Assembly (NCBI GenBank): GCA_963764805.1
Contig: CAVXUB010000001.1
Span: forward strand, 806,001-870,000
DNA: 64,000 bases
Reading direction: 5' to 3'
From: CAVXUB01 sp963764805
GTDB lineage: Bacteria > Actinomycetota > Acidimicrobiia > Acidimicrobiales > Bog-793
Part shown: positions 52,215-63,113 of the stretch, in pieces
How positions within the stretch are numbered: position 1 is the first letter of the stretch
Layout of the letters: every line of letters begins with the position of its first letter
Made by a program: the position numbers and the translations under genes
Notes under the pieces: model-generated
What the model was told of the DNA's origin: nothing
The model's database searches: none
Seen by the model: the letters and a program-made list of their open reading frames with translations, nothing else

Positions 52215-52610
52215 TCAGCCAGCCGTAGGCTCACCGACGGGCTCTGACTCAGGCGCCGCCGCTTCCTCCGCCGCAGGCGCAGCGCTGCGTCGCGAGGCGT
52301 TGCGGCCGGTGCGCTCGTCCACCCGGATGACCTTGTGGCGCAGCACGTCGTCGCTAAGGGTGAGTAGCCGGTCCACCTCTGCCATCGGCTCCGGCTCCGA
52401 CGCCACCTCGATGATCACGTAGTAACCCTCGCGGTACGTGGCGTGGGAGCGCCTCAGCTCGTAGGCAAAGGTGCGCCTTCCCCACCGATCTATCGCTCCA
52501 GGGGTACCCCCCTTGGAGCGGACAAGCTCTGTGACTCGGTCGGTCACCTCTCGGATGACCGACTCCTCGAGCGAGGCGTCGAAGATGACGACAATCTCAT
52601 AACGCCGCAT
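52215..52610 (-). CDS. rpsF: 30S ribosomal protein S6
   Basis: A 131-residue bS6, first gene of the rpsF-ssb-rpsR-rplI group. ATG 52610 gives MRRYEIVVIFDASLEESVIR. Core features are GAIDRWGRRTFAYELRR, the repeated-strand segment EGYYVIIEVASEPEPMAEVD and the C-terminal LRHKVIRVDE. An Ala/Pro/Glu-rich tail of ~30 residues is added, as in many actinobacteria. Confidence 0.96.
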   Translation of the reverse strand: MRRYEIVVIFDASLEESVIREVTDRVTELVRSKGGTPGAIDRWGRRTFAYELRRSHATYREGYYVIIEVASEPEPMAEVDRLLTLSDDVLRHKVIRVDERTGRNASRRSAAPAAEEAAAPESEPVGEPTAG

Positions 52611-52761
52611 GGCGGCAGCACCTCCTCCGGACCCGAGGCCTTGCCTGCGGGGCCCCTTCTCGAGGGGCAGGGGTGAACGGGACCGCCCGATAGTAGCCGA
52701 CCCCGGCGACACCCCCGACCGGCCCCTTGCACCCTCGCTCACATCATGCCAGCGAGGTGTA

Positions 52762-53604
52762 TCAGCCCGAGCCGAAGGCCTCCCGCAACTCCGCCGAGGC
52801 GTGGTACGTCTCCGCCTCACCGGGGAACTGGCCGGCCCGCACATCGGAGGCGTAAGAACGGACCGCTGCGACGGCAACCCCCTTGAGGTCGGCGTAGCGG
52901 CGCACGAACTTCGGCGGCGTCATGTCGTTCAGCCCCAGCAGGTCGTGGAAGACGAGCACCTGGCCGTCGCATCCTGGGCCGGCGCCGATGCCGATCGTCG
53001 GCACCTCGACGCGGGCGGTGATGTGTGCGGCGAGCACGTCGGGGACGCCTTCCAGCACCACCGCGAAGCACCCCGCCTCCGCCAGAGCGACGGCATCGAG
53101 CTCCAGCTCCTCCGCCGCCTTCAGCTCCCGTCCCTGCACCCGGTAACCGCCGAAGGCGTGGACCGACTGCGGGGTGAGCCCCAGGTGACCCATCACCGGG
53201 ATCTCGGCGTCGAGTATCGCCCTCACTGTGGGCAGGCGGCGGCGACCCCCCTCGAGCTTCACGCAGGAGGCGCCGGCCCGGATGAGCGAGGCGGCGTTTC
53301 GAACGGATTCCTCCGGGTTGACGTGGTAGCTCATCCAGGGCAGGTCCCCGACCACCAAGGGCCTCGGTTGGGCCCGCGCCACCGCTGCTGTGTGGCGCAC
53401 CATGTCCTCGATCGTGACGCCGAGGGTGTCCGGGTAGCCGAGCACGTTGTTGGCCACCGAATCCCCGACGAGTATCAGGTCCACTCCGGCCTCGTCGGCG
53501 ATACGTGCCGACGGGAAGTCATAGGCGGTCACCATCACGAGTGGCTCGCCGCCCGCCGAGCGTTTGCGGGCGCGGACCGCTGGGACGGTCATCTTCTCGC
53601 TCAT
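52762..53604 (-). CDS. panB: 3-methyl-2-oxobutanoate hydroxymethyltransferase
   Basis: First committed step of pantothenate synthesis: transfers hydroxymethyl from 5,10-methylene-THF to ketoisovalerate. It has MVTAYDFPSARIADEAGVD, the metal site LVGDSVANNVLGY and DLPWMSYHV. These continue with SCVKLEGG, GHLGLTPQSVHAFGGYRVQG and VLEGVPDVLAAHIT. GIGAGPGCDGQVLVFHDLLG closes the set. ATG 53604 (MSEKMTVP) is preferred because AGGAGG lies 6 bases upstream; an ATG two codons earlier directly abuts that site. Confidence 0.95.
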   Translation of the reverse strand: MSEKMTVPAVRARKRSAGGEPLVMVTAYDFPSARIADEAGVDLILVGDSVANNVLGYPDTLGVTIEDMVRHTAAVARAQPRPLVVGDLPWMSYHVNPEESVRNAASLIRAGASCVKLEGGRRRLPTVRAILDAEIPVMGHLGLTPQSVHAFGGYRVQGRELKAAEELELDAVALAEAGCFAVVLEGVPDVLAAHITARVEVPTIGIGAGPGCDGQVLVFHDLLGLNDMTPPKFVRRYADLKGVAVAAVRSYASDVRAGQFPGEAETYHASAELREAFGSG

Positions 53605-53662
53605 CGTCATCCTCCTGCCGTCCAGCGCTCGGATGGCTGCCGGCGGCACGGCCAACGCTAGA

Positions 53663-54085
53663 TCAGCTACGCCCTCCGGCGCCCCGCTTCGCCGGCGCAG
53701 CGGCTTCGAAACTCCGCACGAGGTGGTTCCACCGGCACTCATTGCAGACCTCGACGATGTAGCAGACGACCTCCGAGCCGCGCCGGCACAGCTTGGCCGT
53801 CTCGGCGGCCGTCTCGAGCGCCCGCCCGCTCGGCGGCAATCCCGGGCCGAAGGCGAACCACACGTGCACCAGGGTCTGCTCATCGCAGATCGGGCACGCG
53901 TCCTGCGCCGGTCTGCCGAGGTTCTTGGCGACCCTCATCAGCTCGGACTGACCGTCGCAGACGTCGAGCCGGGAGAGGCGGCCCCGCCGGTACTCCCGGA
54001 CGATCGAATCGCGCGCGAGCCGGTACTCGATCTGGCCCATCCGGGGAGGGGGCCCGTTGCCGAGGAACTGGGTGTCCGACCGCAC
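53663..54085 (-). CDS. DUF5318 family protein
   Basis: A 140-residue protein matching DUF5318, an actinobacterial family encoded near rpsF in mycobacteria. GTG 54085 gives VRSDTQFLGNGPPPRMGQIE. Core: RLARDSIVREYRRGRLSRLD, then CDGQSELMRVAKNLGRPAQD with a CPICDEQT cysteine pair. A second pair follows in EVCNECRWNH. The two CxxC motifs suggest a zinc ribbon. Function unknown; its conserved location near the origin is the main clue. Confidence 0.8.
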   Translation of the reverse strand: MRSDTQFLGNGPPPRMGQIEYRLARDSIVREYRRGRLSRLDVCDGQSELMRVAKNLGRPAQDACPICDEQTLVHVWFAFGPGLPPSGRALETAAETAKLCRRGSEVVCYIVEVCNECRWNHLVRSFEAAAPAKRGAGGRS

Positions 54086-54151
54086 GCGGACAGGGTACCC
54101 GAGGCGAACTCCCGCTAGGCCCACCGTCCGCTGTGGACTGCGCTCAGCGAC

Positions 54152-55198
54152 TCATCCGTCGAGCTCCACCCGGCTCCACCAGAGCGCGGTGCATGTGATC
54201 GTCGCCGCCGCGACCACCGCGACGGCCGGCAGGACGAACCGGTGTCCGTATAGCTGACCGAGGAACACCGTGGTGTCCCAGAGGAAGTGGGCGATCACGA
54301 ACGGCAGCAGGCGGCGGTAGCGGCGGTAGATGAGGACGCTGACCGTCGCCCAGGCGATGATCGGCAACACACCCCAGCCGTAGTAGACGTGATACGAGAC
54401 GCGCACGAGCACGGCGACGACCACGACCCAGTGCGCGGCCCAGCCGCGCTGCTCGAGCCGTCGGACGAGGTAGCCGAGCACGACCACCTCTTCGACGACT
54501 CCGGCGGACACGGAGGCAGCCACGCCTGCTGCTGCCGCAAGTGCTGAGGTCGGGCCGATCGCAGGTGCCGGGCTGTGGATGTGCAACGCCGTGATGATGA
54601 TCCCGGCGCCGTACTGGGCGGCGAGGAACGCCACCCCGAGCACGAGCAGCACCATCGCCAGGTCGCCTCGCCAACGCCGCCAGACGAGACCTATCGCCGC
54701 CGGCCCGCCGTCGGAAAGCGTCAGCAAGTAGAGGACCAGGGCCGCGGCGGCAACCGTGACAAGCGTGGCCGCGATGTAGAAGATGAGCGAGGCCGACTGA
54801 TGGCCCTCGATCAGGTCGGGGAAGCGGTTCTGGGCGACCTTCGGTGCGATGATGCTCTGCGTGATCGAGATCAACGCATTGATCACATACGGGAGCGGAA
54901 AGATCGCCAGGACGATCAGGGTCTCCCAGCCGAGCCTGCGGCGCAGCGCCTGATCGGTCACCGTCGCCGCCCGCTGCGACTCGGCGGTCCGCTGAGCCGC
55001 GGGCGGCGCGGGCGGCGGGGCCAGCTGTGTCAGTGGCAGGCCGCCGACTGCCGGCGTCCACCGCAGCCCGTCCCACCACCTCCACGGCGCGAGCCTCCAG
55101 GGGTCGGGATACCAGCCCGGGCGGCCCGGCCCCTCCGGCCCACCTGGCCCCGGCACTCGAGGGCTGGCGCCGGGCGTAGCGGAGCTGGCGCCGGACAC
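54152..55198 (-). CDS. CPBP-family membrane metalloprotease with DUF2510 N-terminus
   Basis: An integral-membrane CAAX/CPBP-type protease of ~348 residues. GTG 55198 avoids overlap with the CCA-transferase stop. The N-terminus carries a Pro/Gly-rich stretch and a DUF2510-like box (PGWYPDPWRLAPWRWWDGLR). About seven hydrophobic segments follow. Protease motifs are EE in VVEEVVVLGYLVRRL, His in RVSYHVYYGWG and His/Asp in IAHFLWDTTVF, the pattern of the ABI/CPBP clan. Targets of these proteins in actinobacteria are not known. Confidence 0.8.
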   Translation of the reverse strand: MSGASSATPGASPRVPGPGGPEGPGRPGWYPDPWRLAPWRWWDGLRWTPAVGGLPLTQLAPPPAPPAAQRTAESQRAATVTDQALRRRLGWETLIVLAIFPLPYVINALISITQSIIAPKVAQNRFPDLIEGHQSASLIFYIAATLVTVAAAALVLYLLTLSDGGPAAIGLVWRRWRGDLAMVLLVLGVAFLAAQYGAGIIITALHIHSPAPAIGPTSALAAAAGVAASVSAGVVEEVVVLGYLVRRLEQRGWAAHWVVVVAVLVRVSYHVYYGWGVLPIIAWATVSVLIYRRYRRLLPFVIAHFLWDTTVFLGQLYGHRFVLPAVAVVAAATITCTALWWSRVELDG

Positions 55199-55227
55199 GG
55201 CCAAAAGCCTAGGTGCTGCCCCTCGTC

Positions 55228-56626
55228 CTACGTTGTGGGTCGCTGCTTCTCCCACCACTCGAGGAGACGCGCACGGGCGGCGTCGGGGCCGATAGGGCCC
55301 TCGTCCATCCGGACGTCGAGCAAGAAGGCAAGTGCCCGCCCGACGTCCGGTCCCGGCGGGATCCCGAGCACCCGCATCACCTCCATCCCGTCGATGTCGG
55401 GCCGCATCGCATCCAGCGCCTCCTGCTCGGCAAGCTGCGCCAGGCGGATCTCGAGCTCGTCCATCCGGCGCGAGAGCGCCCGCGCCCGTGCAGGGTTGCG
55501 TGTCGTGCAGTCGCAGCGGGTGAGCTCGTTGAGCCTCTCCAGCAGAGGTCCGGCGTCATGCCGGTAGCGGCGCACCGCGCTCGTCGGTCCAGCCCATCTT
55601 GTAGGTGTGGAAGCGCAGGTGCAGCTCGACGAGGCGGGAGACGAGCTCGACGTCCTCGTTGGAGTAGCGCAGCGCCTGCATCCGCTGCCGTGCCATACGC
55701 GCACCTACCACGTCGTGGTGGTGGAACGAGACGCCGTCGGACCCGATGGAACGCGTGCGCGGCTTGCCGATGTCGTGCAGCAGGGCAGCGAGCCGCAGCA
55801 GGCGGTCGGGTGAGCACTTGGCCACCACGGCGATGGTGTGGGCGAGCACGTCCTTGTGGCGATGGATCGGGTCCTGCTCGAGCGCGAGTGCCGGTAGCTC
55901 GGGGAGGAACTGGCCGGCGAGGCCGGTCTGCACGAGGAACCACAGGCCGGCCGAGGGGTCCTCGACGACCATCAGCCGGTCCAGCTCGTCGCGCACCCGC
56001 TCGGGCGAGACGATGGAGAGGCGATGGTGCATCGAGCTCACCGCGGCGACGAGCTCGGGCACCGGCTCCAGCGAGTGACCGGAGATGAACCGGGCCGCCC
56101 GCATCATCCGCAACGGATCGTCGGAGAACGACACCTCCGGATCCAGCGGGGTCTTGAGCCGTCCCGCCGCCAGATCGCCGATGCCGTCGAAGGGATCGTG
56201 CAGCTCGAGCTCGGGGATGCTCAGCGCCATCGCGTTGACGGTGAAGTCGCGCCGAGACAGATCGGCGGTGATGTCCGTCCCGAAGAGGACATCGGGCTTG
56301 CGCGAGGAGTTCTGGTACACCTCCGCCCGATGAGTGGTTATCTCGAAACGCCGCCCCGCCTTCAGAGCCCCGATCGTCCCGAACTTGCGTCCCTGCAGCC
56401 AGACGGCGTCAGCCCAGCCGGCGATCAGGCTCTCGATCTGCTCAGGACGCGCGTCCGTCGTCAGGTCGATGTCGTCGGTGCTGGCGGAGCGGCGGCGGTC
56501 CGTGCGGGCGTCGATGGCGTCCCGGACCGTTCCGCCGACCAGGTAGAGCCTGCGCCCGGCGGCCGCGAACAAGGCGGCCAGCTCGGCGCTCTCGTCGATT
56601 ATCGGCCGCAGGCGATCTGGGATCAC
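55228..56626 (-). CDS. cca: CCA tRNA nucleotidyltransferase, frameshifted near 55580
   Basis: Adds or repairs the 3' CCA of tRNA. The class II polymerase head shows LYLVGGTVRDAIDART, DIDLTTDARPEQIE, RKFGTIGALKAGRRFEIT and RRDFTVNAMALSIPE. The body shows DPLRMMRAARFISG, SPERVRDELDRLM and an HD domain (LLHDIGKPRTRSI, FHHHDVVGARMARQRM). The frame breaks near 55580 after YKMGWTD and continues as SAVRRYRHDAGPLLERL to RLLEWWEKQRPTT. GTG 56626. In mycobacteria the same gene (pcnA) sits beside DUF6049-murJ near the origin, as here. Confidence 0.88.
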
Positions 56627-56658
56627 GGCGCCTGAGGGTAGCGCCGGCACCGGGACAC

Positions 56659-57699
<1,041 letters not shown>

Positions 57700-57808
57700 C
57701 GCAGAAGGCTACCGGCGGCCCCGTGAGCAGCGGAACAGGGCAGTAGGCTGGCGCCGAGCGGCGGACTTGGCGAGCAGCCTGGAGATCGACATCTTGCCCG
57801 GACACCGG

Positions 57809-60127
57809 ATGCATCGCAGCACGCCGGCAGGCTCACGCCGGTCGGCGTTGCGCAAACTGCCGAGGGTTGTCGTGGCTGTCGTCGTCGCCGGGCTGCTGCC
57901 CCTCGTAGCGGCGGCGACCGGCGGCGTGGGTTCAGCGATCGCCGCGGCCGGCCAGCCGTCGACCACGATCAGCCTTCTCAGCCAGACACCCTGGATAACC
58001 GGTGCGAACAGGCTGGCGCTGAGTTTCGCGGTGTCTTCGCCGATGCCGACAGTCGGGCTCGATCTCAGCATCAACCTCTATCCCCGGCTGTACGCACTGA
58101 GCAGCTTCGAGCAGACCATGCACGGGCAGCCCGTCGGGAACGTGCTGGAGGCCCCGGCGACGATCCCCCTCACCGACTACCCGAGCTTCAGGGCGGCCAA
58201 GTCCGGCGGAACCAGCGGCATCGTCAGCCTTGATCTCGACGTGACGCCCTACAGCATCCCGGCGCGCGTGCATCCCGTCGACGACCCCGCCATCACGCTC
58301 GACTGCTACGCGGGGCAGGCGACATCGGGTCCTCCGCCCCAGCTCGGCGCCCAGTGTGCCGGCGTCTACCCGCTGCAGGTCTCGGTGATCGACTCCCAGT
58401 TCACGGTCCTCACGTCGTTCATCACCTTCCTCGTCTACGCGCCCTCGGGGAGCGGTTCGACACCGCTTCGTGTGGCCTGGATCGTCCCCCTCGGCTCCGA
58501 GCTGCCGTTCGACGCCAAGGGGGCGCCGGAGATCGCCCGCCAGGACGTGGCGATGATCGGTACCCTCGCCAACGCGCTCGGCGCCAATCCCGGTCTCGAC
58601 CTGTCACTGCAGGTCTACGGCGCCGCCGCGGCGGCGCTCGCTGCAAGTCACGACAAGGGGCAGCAAGACGCGCTGGCAGCCTTGAGGTTGCTTGCGCTCT
58701 CGCCCGCCCGCTACGAGTTCACCCGCACCCCATACGTCCCGGTCGACCCGAATTCGTTCTCCAGCTCAGGTCTCCAGTCGGACATGGCTGCCCAGCTGTC
58801 GCTCTCTGGGAGCGTCCTCTCTAGAGATGTAGGTGCCTCCATCGCCCGGGGGCCCTACGTGGCGAACGGCGCCCTCGACAGCGGAGCCTTGTCGATGCTC
58901 GCCGGCGACGGGGTCTCGCACATGGTGCTGCCGGGCGCTGACGTGTCGGGGGTGAGCGATCCTGCCGACGCGACGGTCACTCAGCCCTTCGACATCCGGG
59001 GCCTGTCGTCGGGAACCTCTGCGCTGGAAGGGTCGTCGGTCGACCCCAGCCTGCAGGCGGAGTTCGAGGATGCCGGAGCGACGCCGGCGCTGGCGGCTCA
59101 GCAGCTGCTCGCCAACCTCGCCTTCCTCTACTTCGGCGACCCGTACGACCCCGATCCGCGGGGCGTCGTCTTGATGCAGCCGCCGAACTGGACTCCGAGC
59201 GGGCGCTTCGTCAACGCTCTGGCGGCGGGGCTCGGAGCGAGCCCGGTGCTCCAGCCGGTGACCATCAGCCAGTTCATGGGCGGCGTCCCGATCGGCGGGA
59301 ACGGGCAGCCAAGGACGCGCGGTGTCGTCATCCCGCCCGCCGCGCCGTCCTTCGCCACCGCCGGGAACGGGCAGCCGACCCTGCCCGCGGGCGCGATCGC
59401 CGCTGCTCGCGGTGAGATCGCCGCCTACGGCTCCTACGTCTCGGGGCAGAAGGCGACCCTCGAGAGCCTCGAGCTGGCCGTGCTCTCGTCAGAGTCATCC
59501 GACTTCACGGAACCCGAGCGCCAGCTCCTCTTGGGGCTGCCGGCGGCCGCCCTGGGCGATTACGGGCGCGACATCTCCCTTCCTCAGGGTCGCATCCTCA
59601 CCCTCACCTCGAATTCGCCGGCCACCGTTCCGATCTCGATAATCAGCCGCTCGACCTATCCCTTGCACGTGAAGCTCGTCCTGTCCAACCCTGAGCTCGG
59701 CCTCCGCCTGCCACGGTCCGTCTACGGCCCCTTCACCGTGACGAAGGGAACCACCGTCGAGAACGTGCAGGTCGGCACGAGGACCTCCGGTGACTTCATC
59801 CTCAAGATTCAGGTTCAGACCCCGCAGGGCGGCGACACCGTGGCCGAGGGCGACCTGACGGTCCGCTCCACCGCCATCTCCGGCCTGGCCTTCGGCCTCA
59901 GCGCAGGAGCGCTGCTGCTGCTGCTCGTCTGGTGGGTGCGCTCCAGCAGGGCCAGGCGGCGCGCCCGGCTGGCGGAAGAGGCCGGCGCTGCCGGCGACGT
60001 GGCCCCCGACGAGGTCGACGAGGCGGCCGAGGTCGACGCGGAGCTCGACGGGGACGCCGAACTGCCCGCTGGGCTCGATTCCCTGCCTCCAGTCGATGCG
60101 ACATCACCCGCTCCGGCGGATGCATGA
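57809..60127 (+). CDS. DUF6049 envelope protein
   Basis: A 772-residue secreted, membrane-anchored protein always found upstream of murJ in actinobacteria. ATG 57809 (MHRSTPAGSRRSALRKLPRV) is followed by the signal segment VVVAVVVAGLLPLVAAATGG. The large extracytoplasmic region is beta-rich (SLLSQTPWITGANRLALSFA, VAWIVPLGSELPFDAKG), and a late Ig-like domain ends near SGDFILKIQVQTPQGG. A C-terminal helix (SGLAFGLSAGALLLLLVWWV) anchors it, with an acidic Ala/Asp/Glu cytoplasmic tail. ATGA overlap with murJ suggests a joint role in cell-wall precursor handling; no enzyme motif is seen. Confidence 0.85.
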   Translation: MHRSTPAGSRRSALRKLPRVVVAVVVAGLLPLVAAATGGVGSAIAAAGQPSTTISLLSQTPWITGANRLALSFAVSSPMPTVGLDLSINLYPRLYALSSFEQTMHGQPVGNVLEAPATIPLTDYPSFRAAKSGGTSGIVSLDLDVTPYSIPARVHPVDDPAITLDCYAGQATSGPPPQLGAQCAGVYPLQVSVIDSQFTVLTSFITFLVYAPSGSGSTPLRVAWIVPLGSELPFDAKGAPEIARQDVAMIGTLANALGANPGLDLSLQVYGAAAAALAASHDKGQQDALAALRLLALSPARYEFTRTPYVPVDPNSFSSSGLQSDMAAQLSLSGSVLSRDVGASIARGPYVANGALDSGALSMLAGDGVSHMVLPGADVSGVSDPADATVTQPFDIRGLSSGTSALEGSSVDPSLQAEFEDAGATPALAAQQLLANLAFLYFGDPYDPDPRGVVLMQPPNWTPSGRFVNALAAGLGASPVLQPVTISQFMGGVPIGGNGQPRTRGVVIPPAAPSFATAGNGQPTLPAGAIAAARGEIAAYGSYVSGQKATLESLELAVLSSESSDFTEPERQLLLGLPAAALGDYGRDISLPQGRILTLTSNSPATVPISIISRSTYPLHVKLVLSNPELGLRLPRSVYGPFTVTKGTTVENVQVGTRTSGDFILKIQVQTPQGGDTVAEGDLTVRSTAISGLAFGLSAGALLLLLVWWVRSSRARRRARLAEEAGAAGDVAPDEVDEAAEVDAELDGDAELPAGLDSLPPVDATSPAPADA

Positions 60128-61809
60128 CGGCTGTCGAACCGGTTATCGAGACCTCGACCGCCGCCCTCACGCAGCCTCGCTCGGATTCGCGGGCGGCGGT
60201 CCTGATGGGGATCGGCACCCTCCTCTCGCGCCTCACCGGCCTCGCCCGCTTGGCCGTCCTCGCCTATGCGCTCGGGTTCGGCTCACTGGCCGACGTGTTC
60301 AACCTCGCCAACACGATGCCCAACATCGTCCACGACCTCGTGCTCGACGGGGTCCTCTCTGCAACTTTCGTGCCAGTTTTCGTGGACCTGCTGGCGACCC
60401 GCCGGCGCGAGGACGCCGCTGAGTCGATCTCGGCCGTCGTGAGCCTGGCGGCGATCGTGCTGGCGGTGGCGACGGTGCTCTTCGTAGCGTTGGCTCCCCT
60501 CATCTCGTACGTCTATTTCGGCTCCCAGCCGAGCGAGAGGGCGGTGTCGACAGAGCTACTGCTCCTGTTCGCACCGCAGCTCCTGTGTTACGGGGCCATC
60601 AGCCTGATGACGGCGTTGCTGAACTCCCGGCGGCGTTTCGCAGCCGTGATGTTCGTGCCGATCGTCAACAACGTGCTGGCGATCGTCACTCTGGCGATAT
60701 TCGCCCACATCTCGCACGAAGCCACAGCGACCGGTCATCTCGGCGGCGGTCGCCTGCTGCTCCTCGGCGGCGGTACGACGATTGCGGTGGCCGCCCAGGC
60801 GTTGGCGCTCCTTCCGGCGATGCGGGGCACCCGCTTCGGGCTTCGACCGGTCTGGCGCCCCCGTGATCCGGCGATCAAGACAATCGCATCGCTGTCGGGC
60901 TGGACCCTCGGCTTCGTCGTCGCCAACCAGATCGCGGTATTCGTGGTGCTCGCACTGGCCGCGCGGCTGGATCGCCTGCAGGCCGGGGCGCTGGCCATCT
61001 ACACCTATGGCTTCACCTTCTTCCAGCTGCCCTTCGGCATCGTGGCCGTCTCTGTGATGAGTGCCGCCACTCCGGCGATGGCCATCTGCTTCAGCCTCGG
61101 CGACACGCCAGGGCTGATCTCGCGGATCAACTCGGGGACGCGCCAGATCCTGGCACTGGTGGTCCCGGCGGCCGTCGGCTACCTCGTTCTCGCTCCTTCT
61201 GTGATGACCCTGCTTCTCCATCACTACGCGGCCTCGGCGAACGGCGTGCACCTCACCGCTTCTGTCGTGGCTCTCTTCGCCCTCGGCCTTCCGGGATTCT
61301 GCACGTACCTGTTCGCGATCCGCGCCTTCCAGGCCATGCGGGACACACGCACGGCCTTCTACCTGTACGTGATCGAGAACGGTTGCAACATTCTCGCCGC
61401 TTTCTTGTTCTTCGAGATGGATCGCCCGTTCGGCGTCCGTGGGCTGGCGCTTGCACTCTCGATCGCCTACACCACGGGCGCTATCGCGGCCTATATCTGG
61501 CTCCGGCTCCGGCTGGGCCGGATCGGCTTGGCAGGCCTGGCTCGCTCCACGGCCCGGGTGCTGGTGCTGAGCATGGTGATGGCCTTCGTCGTCGCAGTGC
61601 TCGACACGGTGGTCGGGAGCGGGGAAGGAGTTGGCTTGCTGATCAGGGTCTGTGCCGCCGTCGCCGGAGGCGTTGCCGTCTATCTGGGCGGGGCGGGTCT
61701 CGCAGCCAGCGTCTCCGACTGGCAGACTTCGCGTAGGCGTCGCCGGCACGGAGTCGAGCTGCGGGCCCGAATCGAGGAGGGACATGGCCGGTATACGAGT
61801 CGTCACTGA
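60124..61809 (+). CDS. murJ: Lipid II flippase MurJ
   Basis: A 561-residue MVF-family membrane protein with ~14 helices, which translocates lipid II for peptidoglycan synthesis. It has MGIGTLLSRLTGLARLAVLA and the conserved AYALGFGSLADVFNLANTMP. NIVHDLVLDGVLSATFVPVF supplies a typical motif. Later helices include FGIVAVSVMSAATPAMAICF. Unlike mycobacterial MviN there is no C-terminal pseudokinase. ATG 60124 is coupled to the DUF6049 gene. The 3' end overlaps degV by 26 bases. Confidence 0.94.
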   Translation: MTAVEPVIETSTAALTQPRSDSRAAVLMGIGTLLSRLTGLARLAVLAYALGFGSLADVFNLANTMPNIVHDLVLDGVLSATFVPVFVDLLATRRREDAAESISAVVSLAAIVLAVATVLFVALAPLISYVYFGSQPSERAVSTELLLLFAPQLLCYGAISLMTALLNSRRRFAAVMFVPIVNNVLAIVTLAIFAHISHEATATGHLGGGRLLLLGGGTTIAVAAQALALLPAMRGTRFGLRPVWRPRDPAIKTIASLSGWTLGFVVANQIAVFVVLALAARLDRLQAGALAIYTYGFTFFQLPFGIVAVSVMSAATPAMAICFSLGDTPGLISRINSGTRQILALVVPAAVGYLVLAPSVMTLLLHHYAASANGVHLTASVVALFALGLPGFCTYLFAIRAFQAMRDTRTAFYLYVIENGCNILAAFLFFEMDRPFGVRGLALALSIAYTTGAIAAYIWLRLRLGRIGLAGLARSTARVLVLSMVMAFVVAVLDTVVGSGEGVGLLIRVCAAVAGGVAVYLGGAGLAASVSDWQTSRRRRRHGVELRARIEEGHGRYTSRH

Positions 61810-62659
61810 CAGCGCCAGCGATCTGCCGCCGGCCGAGATCGAGCGCCACGGCATCGCCGTCGTCCCGCTCGACGTCCGGCTGGGCGATCTCGGCCCGGAG
61901 GAGACGCGCGGCTTCTCGGGGGAGGAGTTCTGGGACGCCTGCTCGAAGGTGAGCACTCTGCCGGAGACTTCGGCCCCCTCCCCGGGAGCGTTCCGCGACG
62001 CCTTCGCCAAGGCGGCGGACGAGGGGGCGTCCGGTGTCCTCTGCGTGACCATCTCGAGCGACCTGTCTGCCACCTACCAGGCGGCGCTGGCAGGGGCGGA
62101 GGAGCTGGCGGACCGGATCCCGATCGAGGTGGTCGATTCCAGGTCGGCGACCATGGGCGAGGGGATGCTCGTGCTGGAGGCAGTTCGCCAAGCTGCGTCC
62201 GCAGAGTCCGCAGAGTCAGACGAGTCCGCCCAGTCCGCCGGCAGGGTTGCGCTGGCCGCGGCAGGGACCCGGGCGCAGATCGAGAAGATCACCACCTTCG
62301 GCGCACTCGACACCCTGGAGAACCTCCGCCGTGGGGGACGGATCGGTTCGGCTCAGGCCTTCTTCGGCTCGTTGCTCTCGATCAAACCGGTGATCGAGGT
62401 CCGTGACGGACACGTCCAACCCGAATCGAAACAACGCACCCGCTCCCGCTCCCTCCAGTACCTCGTCGACAAGGTCAAGGCGGCGGGCGAGATCACCAAT
62501 CTCTGCGTCCTGCACGCCATGGCGCCGGACATCGACCAGTACGTGAAGATGATGGGCGAGGTCTACCCGACGGAGCGCACGCTGGTGGCGTTGATCGGGC
62601 CGGTGATCGGCACCCATACTGGCCGGGGCGCCGTCGGCGTCGTGTACCAGCTGGCCTGA
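61784..62659 (+). CDS. DegV-family fatty-acid-binding protein with Ser/Ala/Glu repeat loop
   Basis: A 291-residue DegV (FakB-like) protein that presents fatty acids to a kinase. ATG 61784 follows GAGGAGG. Domain 1: RVVTDSASDLPPAEIERHGI, SQ-equivalent TSAPSPGAF and VTISSDLSATYQAAL. Domain 2: RGGRIGSAQAFFGSLLSIKP and VIGTHTGRGAVGVVY. Between the two a repeat insertion (SAESAESDESAQSAG; DNA 62194-62240) lengthens a surface loop. FakA kinase is not in this window. It overlaps murJ, so the genes are cotranscribed. Confidence 0.9.
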   Translation: MAGIRVVTDSASDLPPAEIERHGIAVVPLDVRLGDLGPEETRGFSGEEFWDACSKVSTLPETSAPSPGAFRDAFAKAADEGASGVLCVTISSDLSATYQAALAGAEELADRIPIEVVDSRSATMGEGMLVLEAVRQAASAESAESDESAQSAGRVALAAAGTRAQIEKITTFGALDTLENLRRGGRIGSAQAFFGSLLSIKPVIEVRDGHVQPESKQRTRSRSLQYLVDKVKAAGEITNLCVLHAMAPDIDQYVKMMGEVYPTERTLVALIGPVIGTHTGRGAVGVVYQLA

Positions 62660-62708
62660 CGCTGCCCAGAACTGAGCCTTCCGGCGAAGTCGCACTAGGC
62701 TTTCGGAC

Positions 62709-63056
62709 ATGGTGAACCCGAGCGGCTCAGGACCGGCCGACCAGAGCCCTGCGCCCTCGACGGACCTCGCCTCCCGAGCGGCGGCGCAGGTGGAGACGCT
62801 CGTCGAGCTCGTACGGGACAAGTCGACACTTCCGCTCCTGAAGGCGGCTGAGGCCGTCGTCTTCTCCTTCGTCATCCTGGCACTGCTGGCGGTGGCGGGA
62901 ATCCTCTTCGCCGCCGCGGTGTTGCGTATCCTCGACGACCTGGTGTTCCACCAGCGGGTGTGGGCGAGCTACACGGTCATCGGCGGTGTCTTCACGCTTG
63001 CCGGTATGTTCCTCCTCTCCCGACGTCACCCCCGTCCAGAGAAGTCTGCCAGCTGA
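62709..63056 (+). CDS. Holin-superfamily-III-like small membrane protein
   Basis: A 115-residue protein with a soluble N-terminus (LASRAAAQVETLVELVRDKS) and two membrane helices (AVVFSFVILALLAVAGILFA, YTVIGGVFTLAGMFLLSRRH). This is the pattern of the actinobacterial holin-X family (Phage_holin_3_6), widespread as a chromosomal gene and not evidence of a prophage. ATG 62709; trxB starts 58 bases downstream. Confidence 0.75.
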   Translation: MVNPSGSGPADQSPAPSTDLASRAAAQVETLVELVRDKSTLPLLKAAEAVVFSFVILALLAVAGILFAAAVLRILDDLVFHQRVWASYTVIGGVFTLAGMFLLSRRHPRPEKSAS

Positions 63057-63113
63057 GCCCTCCAGGCTCGAAGCACAAGGGCCCTCGAAGGCGCCACGAT
63101 AAAGGAGAGCACC

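Noticed and set aside
62709..63056. Holin-like gene as sign of a prophage
   Set aside because: No other phage genes are nearby, and this family is a usual chromosomal gene in actinobacteria.
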